The notes: generated from the letters alone by a model not told the origin. DNA of 64,000 nucleotides from Pseudomonadota bacterium (GCA_008501585.1 QQUN01000033.1:48629-112628), one strand, 5' to 3'; counted from the first letter of the stretch, positions 42,295 to 50,768 are shown. A program made the numbers and translations.

Positions 42295-42837
42295 TCAGCG
42301 GCCCGCCTGCAACCAGTCGCGTAGCGCGCGGGTCAGCCGCGGCATGACGAGGTAGGTCATGCACGGCACCACGACGGCGGTGAGGATGGCCGTGCGCAGC
42401 AAGAAGGGCAGGGGCGCGAGCACCGGGCCGAGGACGTAGAGCAGCAGCGACACGGTGGGGAAGATGCCCAGCCAGGTGACCACCGTCATGCGCGCCCGCG
42501 AGGGCGGATGCGCAGCCGGCACCGGCGGCGGCACGAACCATGCCTCCATGCCCGACAGCAGGTGATATTCCGGGGCGCCGTCGGCCAGCGGGGCGAGGCG
42601 CGCGTGCCACTGCGCCCGCGCGTCCGAGCGGTTCCAGCGCTCGAGGTCGGCATCGGTGGCGAATTTCAGCGCCACCCGGTATTCGTCGCCATCGCCCAGC
42701 GGCGGGGTCAGCTCCGCGCCGAGAAAGCCCGGTAGCTGGCGGGCATCTTCAAACATGCCGCGCACCACGGCCTCGTAGGCCTTGGCGCAGTGAGGCCGGA
42801 CGCGCCGGTGGGCCACCCGGACGACGGGCGGGCTCAC
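42295..42837 (-). CDS. ABM-domain protein with C-terminal membrane segments
   Basis: A 180-residue protein. Residues 1-100 form an antibiotic-biosynthesis-monooxygenase-like ferredoxin fold (AYEAVVRGMFEDARQLPGFLG, then DEYRVALKFATDADLERW). Residues 115-170 have two hydrophobic helices (VVTWLGIFPTVSLLLYVLG and FLLRTAILTAVVVPCMTYLV). This ABM-plus-two-helix layout is a known but uncharacterised family. The start is GTG at 42837, whose GTGA overlaps the stop of the GntR gene, so the two are translationally coupled. It may sense or modify a quinone or catechol-derived compound at the membrane; that is speculation. Confidence 0.8.
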   Translation of the reverse strand: MSPPVVRVAHRRVRPHCAKAYEAVVRGMFEDARQLPGFLGAELTPPLGDGDEYRVALKFATDADLERWNRSDARAQWHARLAPLADGAPEYHLLSGMEAWFVPPPVPAAHPPSRARMTVVTWLGIFPTVSLLLYVLGPVLAPLPFLLRTAILTAVVVPCMTYLVMPRLTRALRDWLQAGR

Positions 42838-43577
42838 GCCGGGCGCACCTTGGACCCATTCTCCGCCGCGTTCAAAAACTCGGTCGGCATGTGCCGGACG
42901 GCGTCGAGGGTGCGCAGGATGTGCTCGGTGAGCACCTTGCAGGCCGCGTCGCTGTCGCGCGCGACGGTGGCGTCGCACAGCAGCTGGTGTTCGGCGTGCA
43001 CATCGCGCGGGATCGGATTGCGGAACAGGCTCAGGCGCCGGTAGCGCTCCGACTGCCGATACAGGATCTGCTGAAAGTGCTGGATCCAGCGCGACGGACA
43101 GGCGCTGATCAGCACCTCATGGAAGACCCGGTTGCGCTCCTCCCAGTCCTCGCGGGCGCTGGCCTCGTCGTCGAGGCGCTCCTCGGCGCGCGACAGGCGG
43201 TGGAAGGCGGCCAGCACCCGGCCTTCCCAGTCGTCGTCGCCCAGGGCGATGGACTGGCGCAGCGCCTCGGTCTCGATCAGCACGCGGGTGCGGGTGATGT
43301 CCTCGAAATCCTTCAGCGAAATCGGTGCGACGCGAAAGCCGCGCTGGCCCTGAGCCACCACCAGGGCGTCGGTGACGAGCAACTGCAGCGCCTCGCGCAG
43401 CGTGCCGGCGCCCACGTCGTACTGCTCCTTGAGGTGTTCGACCCGGAGCTTCTCGCCGGGCGGATGCACGCCTTCGACGATGTTGCGGCGCAGGCGCCGG
43501 TAGGCGCCTTCGACCAGGGTCTTGGGTTCCATGGCCGCATCGGGGGCGGCGGCGTGATGCAAGGCAGCGTCGCTCAT
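42834..43577 (-). CDS. GntR-family (FCD/FadR) regulator, AphS-like candidate repressor
   Basis: A 247-residue GntR regulator of the FadR/FCD branch. The winged HTH spans about 20-85 (AYRRLRRNIVEGVHPPGEKL, then TLREALQLLVTDALV). The C-terminal FCD helical domain (95-235) has metal-ligand-like His residues in RNRVFHEVL, HAEHQLL and LTEHI. Comamonas phenol clusters carry a GntR repressor (AphS) beside the meta-cleavage genes, so I read this as its counterpart. Four TCTCGAGA palindromes mark promoters of the surrounding phenol operons, one (site D) directly in front of this gene, which fits repression plus autoregulation. Effector and binding site are not proven. Confidence 0.88.
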   Translation of the reverse strand: MSDAALHHAAAPDAAMEPKTLVEGAYRRLRRNIVEGVHPPGEKLRVEHLKEQYDVGAGTLREALQLLVTDALVVAQGQRGFRVAPISLKDFEDITRTRVLIETEALRQSIALGDDDWEGRVLAAFHRLSRAEERLDDEASAREDWEERNRVFHEVLISACPSRWIQHFQQILYRQSERYRRLSLFRNPIPRDVHAEHQLLCDATVARDSDAACKVLTEHILRTLDAVRHMPTEFLNAAENGSKVRPA

Positions 43578-43619
43578 GGCGATTGGTGTTCCTCAACGGG
43601 GTACGCGGATGACGATCTC

Positions 43620-43648
43620 ATTCTAGCGAAACGGCAATGTTCGGTGAA
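43620..43648 (-). promoter_or_regulatory. probable promoter of the GntR gene
   Basis: On the minus strand TTCACC (43648-43643), a 17-base spacer, and TAGAAT (43625-43620), 42 bases before the gene. Operator site D lies ten bases upstream of its -35 box, so one operator sits between two divergent promoters. Confidence 0.55.
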
Positions 43649-43657
43649 ATATAAAAA

Positions 43658-43684
43658 TCTCGAGAAAAAGTATTGACGTCGAGA
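43658..43684. promoter_or_regulatory. TCTCGAGA operator site D, with direct repeat over the -35 box
   Basis: TCTCGAGA (43658-43665) plus TCGAGA (43679-43684), 19 bases apart in the TCGAGA register, exactly as in site C. The block from ATAAAAATCTCGAG onwards is nearly identical to that at 40100 for about 35 bases. Confidence 0.65.
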
Positions 43685-43701
43685 ATAATCGGAAATATTG
43701 T
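43673..43701 (+). promoter_or_regulatory. sigma-70 promoter of the lower meta-cleavage operon
   Basis: TTGACG (43673-43678), a 17-base spacer, and TATTGT (43696-43701), about 31 bases before the first gene at 43733. It is overlapped on the upstream side by operator site D. Confidence 0.7.
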
Positions 43702-43732
43702 TCGTATCAACACACAGGAAGGGCACCCGCTC

Positions 43733-44200
43733 ATGGCATCCGATCCGCACGAATCCGTCGTCGTCACCCAGGCCGTCATCGGCTGCGATGCCGCGGCGCG
43801 GGCGCTTGCCGCGGCGGTGGCCCATGCCCGCCAGCTCGGGGTGCGCATCAACGTGGCGGTGGCTGACAGCGGCGGCAACCTGAGCGCCTTCCTGCGCATG
43901 CCGGGGGCCTTCGTGCAGTCGATCGACATCGCCATCGACAAGGCCTACACGGCGGCCGGCTTCGGCTTCCCGACCGGTGACTGGATGGCGGCGGTCGGTC
44001 ACGACGAAGGCATGAAGCTCGGTTTTTCGGCGCGGCCGAGGCTGGTGGTGTTTGGCGGTGGGCTGCCGATCCGTATCGACGGCGTGCTGATCGGCGGGGT
44101 GGGCGTCTCAGGCGCTTCTGAAGAACAGGACGAGGCTTGCGCCCGGGCCGCTTTGGCGGTCATCGGGGCGGAAGTGACACAAAACAACGAACAGGGTTGA
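43733..44200 (+). CDS. GlcG/HbpS-family (DUF336) protein
   Basis: A 155-residue protein of the GlcG/HbpS family, with VIGCDAAARALAAAVAHARQ (split here), INVAVADSGGNLSAFLRM, SIDIAIDKAYTAAGFGF and GGVGVSGASEEQDEACA, the latter a typical C-terminal motif. HbpS binds heme and senses redox stress; most family members are uncharacterised. Genes of this family often open meta-cleavage operons. It is first gene of the lower operon, 7 bases before dmpC, with start ATG at 43733 after ACAGGAAGGGC. It might protect the ferrous dioxygenase or handle reactive pathway products, but its role is unknown. Confidence 0.85.
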   Translation: MASDPHESVVVTQAVIGCDAAARALAAAVAHARQLGVRINVAVADSGGNLSAFLRMPGAFVQSIDIAIDKAYTAAGFGFPTGDWMAAVGHDEGMKLGFSARPRLVVFGGGLPIRIDGVLIGGVGVSGASEEQDEACARAALAVIGAEVTQNNEQG

Positions 44201-44207
44201 ACGACAC

Positions 44208-45662
44208 ATGAACCAGATCCGCAATTTCATCAACGGCGAATACGTCAGCACCGCGAAGACCTTCGAGAAGCGCTCGCCGCTCGACAACACGGTGATCGGC
44301 GCGGTGCACGAAGCCGGCAAGGCCGAGGTGGACGCCGCCGTGGCGGCGGCCCGCGCGGCCCTCGACGGCCCTTGGGGGCGCATGACCGTGGGCGAGCGTG
44401 TCGATATCCTCTATGCGGTAGCCGATGGCATCAACGCCCGCTTCGATGAATTCCTCGCTGCCGAATGTGCCGACACCGGCAAGCCGATGAGTCTGGCGCG
44501 GCATATCGACATCCCGCGCGGCGCGGCGAACTTCAAGATCTTTGCCGACGTGGTCAAGAACGTGCCCAGCGAGTTCTTCGAGATGGCGACGCCCGACGGG
44601 CGTGGCGCGCTCAACTATGCGCTGCGCCGGCCGGTGGGCGTGGTCGGGGTGATCTGCCCGTGGAACCTGCCACTGTTGCTGATGACCTGGAAGGTCGGTC
44701 CCGCGCTGGCCTGCGGCAACACGGTGGTGGTCAAGCCCTCCGAGGAGACGCCGCAGACCGCCGCACTGCTCGGCGAGGTGATGAATGCCGCCGGCGTGCC
44801 CAAGGGCGTCTACAACGTGGTGCATGGTTTCGGGCCGGGCTCGGCGGGCGAATTCGTCACTACTCACCCACAGGTCGATGCCATCACCTTCACCGGCGAG
44901 ACGCGCACCGGCGAGGCCATCATGAAGGCCGCGGCCACCGGCTCGCGTCCGGTGTCGCTGGAGATGGGCGGCAAGAACCCGGCCATCGTGTTTGCCGACT
45001 GCGATTTCGATGCTGCCATCGAGGGCACCATGCGCTCGGTGTTCGCCAACTGCGGCCAGGTCTGCCTGGGCACCGAGCGGGTGTATGTCGAGCGGCCGAT
45101 CTTCGACAAGTTCGTTGCCGCGCTCAAGGCCGGTGCCGAAGGCTTGCGTCTTGGCCGTCCGGAGGATCCGGAGACCGGTCTCGGCCCGCTGATTTCGCAG
45201 GAGCACAAGCACAAGGTCTTGTCCTACTACGCCAAGGCGCGCGAGTTGGGTGCGACCGTGGTGACCGGGGGCGGCGCGGCCGAGATGCCCGGTGTGATGG
45301 CCGAAGGCGCCTGGGTGCAGCCGACGCTTTGGACCGGCCTGGACGATGATTCCGCGATTGCGCGCGAAGAGATCTTCGGCCCCTGCGCCCTGGTCCAGCC
45401 CTTTGACAGCGAGGACGAAATCGTCCGTCGCGCCAACGACACGCAGTACGGGCTGGCCGCCTCGGTGTGGACTCAGGATCTGACCCGCGCCCACCGCGTG
45501 GCCGGCCGGCTCGAGGTGGGGCTGGTGTGGGTCAACAGCTGGTTCCTGCGCGACCTGCGCACCCCCTTCGGCGGGGCCAAGCAATCGGGCATCGGCCGCG
45601 AGGGCGGGGTGCATTCGCTCGAGTTCTACACCGAACTCAAGAACGTGTGCATCAAGCTGTGA
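44208..45662 (+). CDS. dmpC: 2-hydroxymuconic semialdehyde dehydrogenase
   Basis: A 484-residue NAD-dependent aldehyde dehydrogenase oxidising 2-hydroxymuconic semialdehyde to 2-hydroxymuconate (4-oxalocrotonate branch). Catalytic Glu252 lies in SLEMGGKNP and nucleophile Cys286 in NCGQVCLGTER. The oxyanion Asn is in PWNLP near 153, and the NAD-binding FTGETRTG lies near 228. The ATG at 44208 follows the GlcG-like gene by 7 bases. The stop overlaps a possible GTG start of dmpD (GTGA). Confidence 0.96.
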   Translation: MNQIRNFINGEYVSTAKTFEKRSPLDNTVIGAVHEAGKAEVDAAVAAARAALDGPWGRMTVGERVDILYAVADGINARFDEFLAAECADTGKPMSLARHIDIPRGAANFKIFADVVKNVPSEFFEMATPDGRGALNYALRRPVGVVGVICPWNLPLLLMTWKVGPALACGNTVVVKPSEETPQTAALLGEVMNAAGVPKGVYNVVHGFGPGSAGEFVTTHPQVDAITFTGETRTGEAIMKAAATGSRPVSLEMGGKNPAIVFADCDFDAAIEGTMRSVFANCGQVCLGTERVYVERPIFDKFVAALKAGAEGLRLGRPEDPETGLGPLISQEHKHKVLSYYAKARELGATVVTGGGAAEMPGVMAEGAWVQPTLWTGLDDDSAIAREEIFGPCALVQPFDSEDEIVRRANDTQYGLAASVWTQDLTRAHRVAGRLEVGLVWVNSWFLRDLRTPFGGAKQSGIGREGGVHSLEFYTELKNVCIKL

Positions 45663-45670
45663 GCGCCGTC

Positions 45671-46516
45671 ATGACCGCCGCCAGCCCCGAGATCGGCCAG
45701 CGCATCGTCGCGGGCGGCGTCGAGACCAATGTGCACGACATGGGCACGGGCTTTCCGGTGCTGATGATCCACGGCTCCGGGCCGGGTGTGTCGGCCTGGG
45801 CCAACTGGCGCCTGGTGATGCCCGCGCTGGCCAGGCAGGCGCGGGTGATCGCGCCGGATATGGCCGGCTTCGGCTTCTCGGCGCGGCCCGACGGCTACGA
45901 CTACACCATGGACAACTGGGTGGCGCAGGCCATCGGCGTGCTCGATACGCTCGATATCGACCAGGCCGATCTGGTCGGAAATTCCTTCGGTGGCGCGCTG
46001 GCCCTGGCGCTGGCGATTCGCCATCCGCAGCGCGTGCGCCGGCTGGTGCTGATGGGCAGCGTCGGCGTGCCCTTCGAGATCACGCCGGGGCTGGACGCGG
46101 TGTGGGGCTACACGCCGAGCCTCGACAACATGCGCGCGATTCTCGATCTGTTCGCCTGGGACCGCGCGCTGGTGAATGACGAACTGGCGCAGCTGCGTTT
46201 TGACGCGAGCATCCGCCCCGGCTTTCAGGAGAGCTTTGCCGCCATGTTCCCGGCCCCGCGCCAGCGCTGGGTGGATGCCATGGCGAGTGCCGAGGCTGAC
46301 ATCCGCGCCATCGCGCATGAAACGCTGGTCATCCACGGCCGTGACGACCGGATCATCCCGCTGGCCAATTCGCTGACCCTGGCGCAGTGGATCGACCGCG
46401 CCCAGCTGCATGTCTTTGGTCGCTGCGGTCACTGGACGCAGATCGAACACGCCGCGCGCTTCGCCCGCCTGGTGGGCGATTTCCTGGCCGAAGCCGGCCC
46501 CGAACCCACGCACTGA
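45671..46516 (+). CDS. dmpD: 2-hydroxymuconic semialdehyde hydrolase
   Basis: A 281-residue alpha/beta hydrolase cleaving the C-C bond of 2-hydroxymuconic semialdehyde to formate and 2-hydroxypenta-2,4-dienoate. The triad is Ser105 (GNSFGG), Asp226 (GRDDRIIP) and His254 (GHWTQIE). HGSGPGVSAWANW forms the oxyanion region. Start is probably ATG at 45671, but GTG at 45659, overlapping the dmpC stop as GTGA, is equally in frame. It provides the hydrolytic branch used for ketones from methylcatechols. Confidence 0.95.
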   Translation: MTAASPEIGQRIVAGGVETNVHDMGTGFPVLMIHGSGPGVSAWANWRLVMPALARQARVIAPDMAGFGFSARPDGYDYTMDNWVAQAIGVLDTLDIDQADLVGNSFGGALALALAIRHPQRVRRLVLMGSVGVPFEITPGLDAVWGYTPSLDNMRAILDLFAWDRALVNDELAQLRFDASIRPGFQESFAAMFPAPRQRWVDAMASAEADIRAIAHETLVIHGRDDRIIPLANSLTLAQWIDRAQLHVFGRCGHWTQIEHAARFARLVGDFLAEAGPEPTH

Positions 46517-46525
46517 GAGAACCCC

Positions 46526-47308
46526 ATGGAACCGGACCTGATCAACCGCCTCGGCGACGAGCTCTACACCGCGCTGACCACCGGCGAGGTGCTCGCGCCG
46601 CTGACCGAGCGCCACCCCGAGATCACCATCGAGGACGCCTACCACATCCAGCAACGCATGCTGGCGCGGCGCATCGAAGCCGGCGAGACGGTGATCGGCA
46701 AGAAGATCGGCGTTACCTCGAAGGCGGTGATGAACATGCTCGGCGTGCATCAGCCCGACTTTGGCTGGCTCACCGACGGCATGGTGTTCAACGAGGGCGA
46801 GTCGATCCCCATGGAGACGCTGATCCAGCCCAAGGCCGAGGGCGAAATTGCCTTCGTACTCAAGCACGACCTGCAGGGGCCGGGCGTGACGGCGGCCGAT
46901 GTGCTGCGTGCCACCGAGGGCGTGATGGCCTGCTTCGAGATCGTCGATTCACGCATCCGCGACTGGAAAATCAAGATCCAGGACACCGTGGCGGACAACG
47001 CCTCCTGCGGCGTGTTCGTGCTCGGTGACCGCATGGTCGACCCGCGCGAGGTCGACCTGGCCACCTGCGGCATGGTGCTGGAGAAGAACGGCGAGATCGT
47101 CGTCATCGGTGCCGGCGCCGCCACCCTGGCGCACCCGGTCAATGCCGTGGTGTGGCTGGTCAACATGCTCGGCACGCTGGGCATCGGCCTCAAGGCCGGC
47201 GAAGTGGTGCTCTCCGGCGCGCTCGGCGCGATGGTGCCGGTGAGCGCCGGCGACAACCTGCGCGTGACGATCGGCGGCATCGGCGGCTGCTCGGTGCGCT
47301 TCGTCTGA
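46526..47308 (+). CDS. dmpE: 2-hydroxypenta-2,4-dienoate (2-oxopent-4-enoate) hydratase
   Basis: A 260-residue metal-dependent hydratase of the MhpD/DmpE family, adding water to 2-hydroxypentadienoate to give 4-hydroxy-2-oxovalerate. Visible signatures are IGKKIGVTSKAVMNMLG, the metal-binding PKAEGEIAFVLKHDL, and FEIVDSRIRDWKIKIQDTVA (in two parts), with the final GGIGGCSVRFV. The ATG at 46526 lies 9 bases after the dmpD stop. It acts in a complex with the aldolase pathway enzymes. Confidence 0.95.
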   Translation: MEPDLINRLGDELYTALTTGEVLAPLTERHPEITIEDAYHIQQRMLARRIEAGETVIGKKIGVTSKAVMNMLGVHQPDFGWLTDGMVFNEGESIPMETLIQPKAEGEIAFVLKHDLQGPGVTAADVLRATEGVMACFEIVDSRIRDWKIKIQDTVADNASCGVFVLGDRMVDPREVDLATCGMVLEKNGEIVVIGAGAATLAHPVNAVVWLVNMLGTLGIGLKAGEVVLSGALGAMVPVSAGDNLRVTIGGIGGCSVRFV

Positions 47309-47318
47309 GGCGCTGACC

Positions 47319-47933
47319 ATGGCCCGACTCGACCCGCTGACTATCGACCCGTCGCACGAACTGGCGGCGGACTTCGCCTTCTTCGAGAAGACGCTCGGCT
47401 TCGTGCCCAACAGCCTGCTCACCATGGCGTACCGGCCGAGCCTGGCGCGCGGCCTGATTGCCCTGAGCAAAGGGGTGTATGACCCGTCGGGCGAGGTCGA
47501 TCTGGGCCTCAAGCGGCTCATCGGCCATGTGGCCAGCATGGCCGCCGGCTGCATGTACTGCCGCGCCCACACCGCCACCAGTGCCATGCGCCACGGCGTG
47601 GGCGCCGACAAGCTGGCGGCGATTGCCGAGTACCGCAGCAGCCCGCTGTTCAGCGAGGCCGAGCGGGTCGCGCTCGACTTTGCCCTGGCCGCGGCCAGTC
47701 AGCCGAACGATGTGACCGATGCGCTGTTCGCCCAGCTGCGCGCGCACTGGAGCGAGGCGCAGATCGTCGAGATGCTCGGCGTGATCGGCCTGTTCGGCTT
47801 CTTCAACCGCTGGAACGATTCGCTCGCCACCGCGCTGGAGGCCGAGCCCCTGGAAAACGCAAGCAAGACGCTGGGCCCCACCGGCTGGCATGTCGGTAAG
47901 CATGGCCCCAACCAAGAGGAAGGACACGGATGA
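47319..47933 (+). CDS. AhpD/carboxymuconolactone-decarboxylase-fold protein
   Basis: A 204-residue protein of the AhpD-like superfamily, with the peroxidase-type motif [18 protein letters not shown] near residue 85. The CxxC pair plus His is the thiol redox centre of AhpD rather than of true carboxymuconolactone decarboxylases. [20 protein letters not shown] opens the fold. It lies between dmpE and dmpF, a place with no gene in the reference dmp operon. Its stop overlaps the dmpF start (ATGA), so it is translated with the pathway. A role in detoxifying peroxides, or as a thiol reductant for the operon's enzymes, is inference. Confidence 0.85.
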   Translation: MARLDPLTIDPSHELAADFAFFEKTLGFVPNSLLTMAYRPSLARGLIALSKGVYDPSGEVDLGLKRLIGHVASMAAGCMYCRAHTATSAMRHGVGADKLAAIAEYRSSPLFSEAERVALDFALAAASQPNDVTDALFAQLRAHWSEAQIVEMLGVIGLFGFFNRWNDSLATALEAEPLENASKTLGPTGWHVGKHGPNQEEGHG

Positions 47934-48841
47934 ACAAGATCAAATGCGCACTGATCGGGCCGGGCAACATCGGCACCGATCTGCTCTACAAACTGCAACG
48001 CAGCCCGGTGCTCGAGGCGGTGTGGATGGTCGGTATCGACCCGGAGTCTGACGGCCTCAAGCGCGCCGCCGAGATGGGGCTCAAGACCACTGCCGAGGGC
48101 GTCGACGGCCTGGTGCCGCACATGAAGGCCGATGGCGTGCAGATCGTCTTCGACGCCACCTCGGCCTATGTGCACGCCGAGAACTCGCGCAAGGTCAATG
48201 CCCAGGGCGCGATGATGATCGACCTTACGCCGGCGGCCATCGGCCCCTACTGCGTGCCGCCGGTCAATCTCAAGCAGCATGTCGGCCGGCGCGAGATGAA
48301 CGTGAACATGGTCACCTGCGGTGGCCAGGCGACGATTCCGATGGTCGCTGCCGTGTCGCGGGTGCAGCCGGTGGCCTATGGCGAGATCGTCGCCACCGTT
48401 GGCAGCAAGTCGGTCGGCCCCGGCACGCGCAAGAACATCGACGAATTCACCCGCACCACCGCCGGTGCGGTGGAGAAGGTGGGCGGCGCCAAGCGCGGCA
48501 AGGCGATCATCATCATCAACCCCGCCGAGCCGCCGCTGATCATGCGCGACACCGTGCATTGCCTGACCGAGACAGAACCGGACCAGAAGAAGATCACCGA
48601 GTCCATCCACGCCATGATCGCCGAGGTGCAGAAATACGTGCCCGGCTACCGGCTGGTCAATGGCCCGGTGTTCGACGGCAATCGCGTCTCGGTGTTCATG
48701 GAGGTCGAAGGCCTGGGCGACTACCTGCCCAGGTACGCCGGCAACCTCGACATCATGACCGCCGCCGCCGCGCGCACCGCCGAGATGTTCGCCGAGGAAA
48801 TCCTCAAGGGCGAACTCACCCTTGAACCCGTTACCGCCTAA
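47930..48841 (+). CDS. dmpF: acetaldehyde dehydrogenase (acylating)
   Basis: A 303-residue enzyme converting acetaldehyde, NAD and CoA to acetyl-CoA. The Rossmann start is [19 protein letters not shown]. The nucleophile is Cys130 in [14 protein letters not shown]. It forms a channelling complex with the aldolase DmpG, encoded 11 bases downstream, so toxic acetaldehyde is not released. The start ATG at 47930 overlaps the AhpD-like stop. Confidence 0.97.
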   Translation: MNKIKCALIGPGNIGTDLLYKLQRSPVLEAVWMVGIDPESDGLKRAAEMGLKTTAEGVDGLVPHMKADGVQIVFDATSAYVHAENSRKVNAQGAMMIDLTPAAIGPYCVPPVNLKQHVGRREMNVNMVTCGGQATIPMVAAVSRVQPVAYGEIVATVGSKSVGPGTRKNIDEFTRTTAGAVEKVGGAKRGKAIIIINPAEPPLIMRDTVHCLTETEPDQKKITESIHAMIAEVQKYVPGYRLVNGPVFDGNRVSVFMEVEGLGDYLPRYAGNLDIMTAAAARTAEMFAEEILKGELTLEPVTA

Positions 48842-48852
48842 AGGAGCGTGCC

Positions 48853-49884
48853 ATGACACTCAAAGGCAAGAAAATTACCGTGCATGACATGACGCTGCGC
48901 GACGGCATGCACCCCAAGCGTCACCTGATGACGCTCGAGCAGATGAAGAGCATTGCCACCGGGCTCGACGCGGCGGGTGTGCCGCTGATCGAAGTCACCC
49001 ACGGCGATGGGCTCGGCGGCAGCTCGGTGAACTACGGCTTCCCGGCGCACACCGACGAGGAATACCTCTCCACCGTGATTCCGCTGATGAAGCAGGCCAA
49101 GGTGTCGGCGTTGCTGCTGCCGGGCATCGGCACCGTCGATCACCTGAAGATGGCGCACGACCTGGGCGTCGCCACCATCCGCGTGGCCACTCACTGCACC
49201 GAGGCGGATGTGAGCGAACAGCACATCGGCCTGGCCCGCAAGCTCGAGATGGACACTGTCGGTTTCCTGATGATGGCGCACATGAACAGCCCCGAGGGGC
49301 TGGTGACGCAAGCCAAGCTGATGGAGGGCTACGGCGCCAACTGCATCTACATCACCGACTCGGCCGGCCATCTGCTGCCCGACACCGTCAAGGCGCGTAT
49401 CGGCGCGGTGCGCGCGGCGCTCAAGCCCGAGACCGAGCTGGGCTTCCACGGCCACCACAACCTCGCCATGGGCGTGGCCAACTCCATCGCCGCCATCGAA
49501 GCCGGCGCCAACCGCATCGATGCGGCGGCCGCCGGCCTGGGCGCCGGCGCCGGCAACACCCCGATGGAAGTGCTGGTGGCGGTGTGCGACCTGATGGGCA
49601 TCGACACCGGCGTGGATGTGTTCCGCATCCAGGATGTGGCCGAAGACCTGGTGGTGCCGATCATGGACTTCCCGATCCGCATCGACCGCGACGCGCTCAC
49701 CCTCGGCTATGCCGGGGTGTATGGCTCCTTCCTGCTGTTCGCCAAGCGCGCCGAGAAGAAGTACGGCGTGTCGGCGCGCGACATCCTGGTCGAGATGGGC
49801 CGACGCGGCATGGTCGGCGGACAGGAAGACATGATCGAGGACACCGCCATGAATCTGGCCAAACAGCGTGGGGTGGCCGCATGA
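48853..49884 (+). CDS. dmpG: 4-hydroxy-2-oxovalerate aldolase
   Basis: A 343-residue DRE-TIM metallolyase splitting 4-hydroxy-2-oxovalerate into pyruvate and acetaldehyde. The signature [11 protein letters not shown] holds the Arg and metal-binding Asp near residue 16. [17 protein letters not shown] near 197 supplies the two metal His residues. The C-terminal communication domain that contacts DmpF is present. The ATG at 48853 follows AAAGGAG. The stop overlaps the start of dmpH (ATGA). Confidence 0.97.
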   Translation: MTLKGKKITVHDMTLRDGMHPKRHLMTLEQMKSIATGLDAAGVPLIEVTHGDGLGGSSVNYGFPAHTDEEYLSTVIPLMKQAKVSALLLPGIGTVDHLKMAHDLGVATIRVATHCTEADVSEQHIGLARKLEMDTVGFLMMAHMNSPEGLVTQAKLMEGYGANCIYITDSAGHLLPDTVKARIGAVRAALKPETELGFHGHHNLAMGVANSIAAIEAGANRIDAAAAGLGAGAGNTPMEVLVAVCDLMGIDTGVDVFRIQDVAEDLVVPIMDFPIRIDRDALTLGYAGVYGSFLLFAKRAEKKYGVSARDILVEMGRRGMVGGQEDMIEDTAMNLAKQRGVAA

Positions 49885-50753
49885 AAAACAACCCCCACGC
49901 TCGTCCGCAAGCGGACTCGCTGCCCCCCGAGGGGGCGGTTGCCGGCTTTGGGCGGCCATGCGCCGGCAAGCTCGACAGCGCCACCATCGCCCGGCTTGCC
50001 GAGCACCTTGAGAACTGCGAGCTCGAAGCCCAGGACACCCACAAGATCACCGATGACTACCCGGACATGGACTGGGATGACGCCTACGCCATTCAGGACC
50101 TGATCCGGGCGCGCAAGATCGCCCGCGGCCACAAGATCGTCGGCCTCAAGGCGGGGCTCACCTCGCACGCCAAGATGAAGCAGATGGGCGTCACCGAGCC
50201 GGTGTTCGGCTTCATGGCCGACTACTACGCGGTGCCCGATGCCGGCGAGGTGAAGGTCTCGGAGCTGATCCACCCCAAGGTCGAACCCGAAATCGCCTTC
50301 GTCACCAAGACCGCCTTGCGCGGGCCGGGCTGCCATATCGGCGCGGTGCTGGCGGCGACCGATTTCGTCATGCCCGGCATCGAAGTCATCGACAGCCGCT
50401 ACCGCGACTTCAAGTTCGACCTGAAGAGCGTGGTGGCCGACAACACCTCGGCCGCGCGCTTCGTCATCGGCGGTCAGCCGCAGCCGGTGGCCAATGTGGA
50501 CCTGCGCACCGTCGGCGTGGTGCTGGAGAAGAACGGCGAGCCGGTGGCGCTGGGCGCCGGCGCGGCGGTGCTCGGCCATCCGGCCGCGGCGATTGCCATG
50601 CTCGCCAACATGCTGGGCAAGCGTGGGGAGGAAATCCCGGCCGGCACGCTGATCCTCTCCGGCGGCATCACCGAGGCCATTCCGGTGGCCGCGGGCGACG
50701 CCGTCACCCTGCGCATCCAGGGCATGGGCAGCACGTCCCTGCGCTTCGTCTGA
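49881..50753 (+). CDS. dmpH: 4-oxalocrotonate decarboxylase with repeat-derived N-terminus
   Basis: A 290-residue enzyme of the MhpD/DmpH family, decarboxylating 2-oxohex-3-enedioate to 2-hydroxypentadienoate. Family motifs are [49 protein letters not shown] (metal-binding E-x-E) and [12 protein letters not shown]. DmpH proteins usually start close to the [15 protein letters not shown] segment. Here about 30 extra residues ([20 protein letters not shown] and on) precede it, encoded by an intergenic-type repeat at 49893-49957. I see no other in-frame ATG, so the ATGA-coupled start at 49881 is taken. Confidence 0.93.
   Translation: MKNNPHARPQADSLPPEGAVAGFGRPCAGKLDSATIARLAEHLENCELEAQDTHKITDDYPDMDWDDAYAIQDLIRARKIARGHKIVGLKAGLTSHAKMKQMGVTEPVFGFMADYYAVPDAGEVKVSELIHPKVEPEIAFVTKTALRGPGCHIGAVLAATDFVMPGIEVIDSRYRDFKFDLKSVVADNTSAARFVIGGQPQPVANVDLRTVGVVLEKNGEPVALGAGAAVLGHPAAAIAMLANMLGKRGEEIPAGTLILSGGITEAIPVAAGDAVTLRIQGMGSTSLRFV
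49893..49957. repeat. C/G-run hairpin repeat translated as the DmpH N-terminus
   Basis: The sequence CCCCACGCTCGTCCGCAAG, then CGGACTCGCTGCCCCCCGAG and GGGGCGGTTGCC looks like the betaproteobacterial intergenic repeat with inverted TCGTCCGC/GCGGAC and CCCCCC-GA-GGGGG parts. It sits at the dmpG/dmpH junction and is read in frame. Confidence 0.6.
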
Positions 50754-50768
50754 GCTGAGGAGATCACG

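Noticed and set aside
44208..45662. Possibility that the dmpC product is a general or betaine aldehyde dehydrogenase
   Set aside because: Its position between the GlcG-like gene and dmpD, and the sequence around Cys286, fit the 2-hydroxymuconic semialdehyde group. Context makes the pathway enzyme far more likely.
47319..47933. True 4-carboxymuconolactone decarboxylase of the protocatechuate pathway
   Set aside because: The CxxC-x2-H motif is AhpD-like, and no protocatechuate or ortho-cleavage genes are present in the window.
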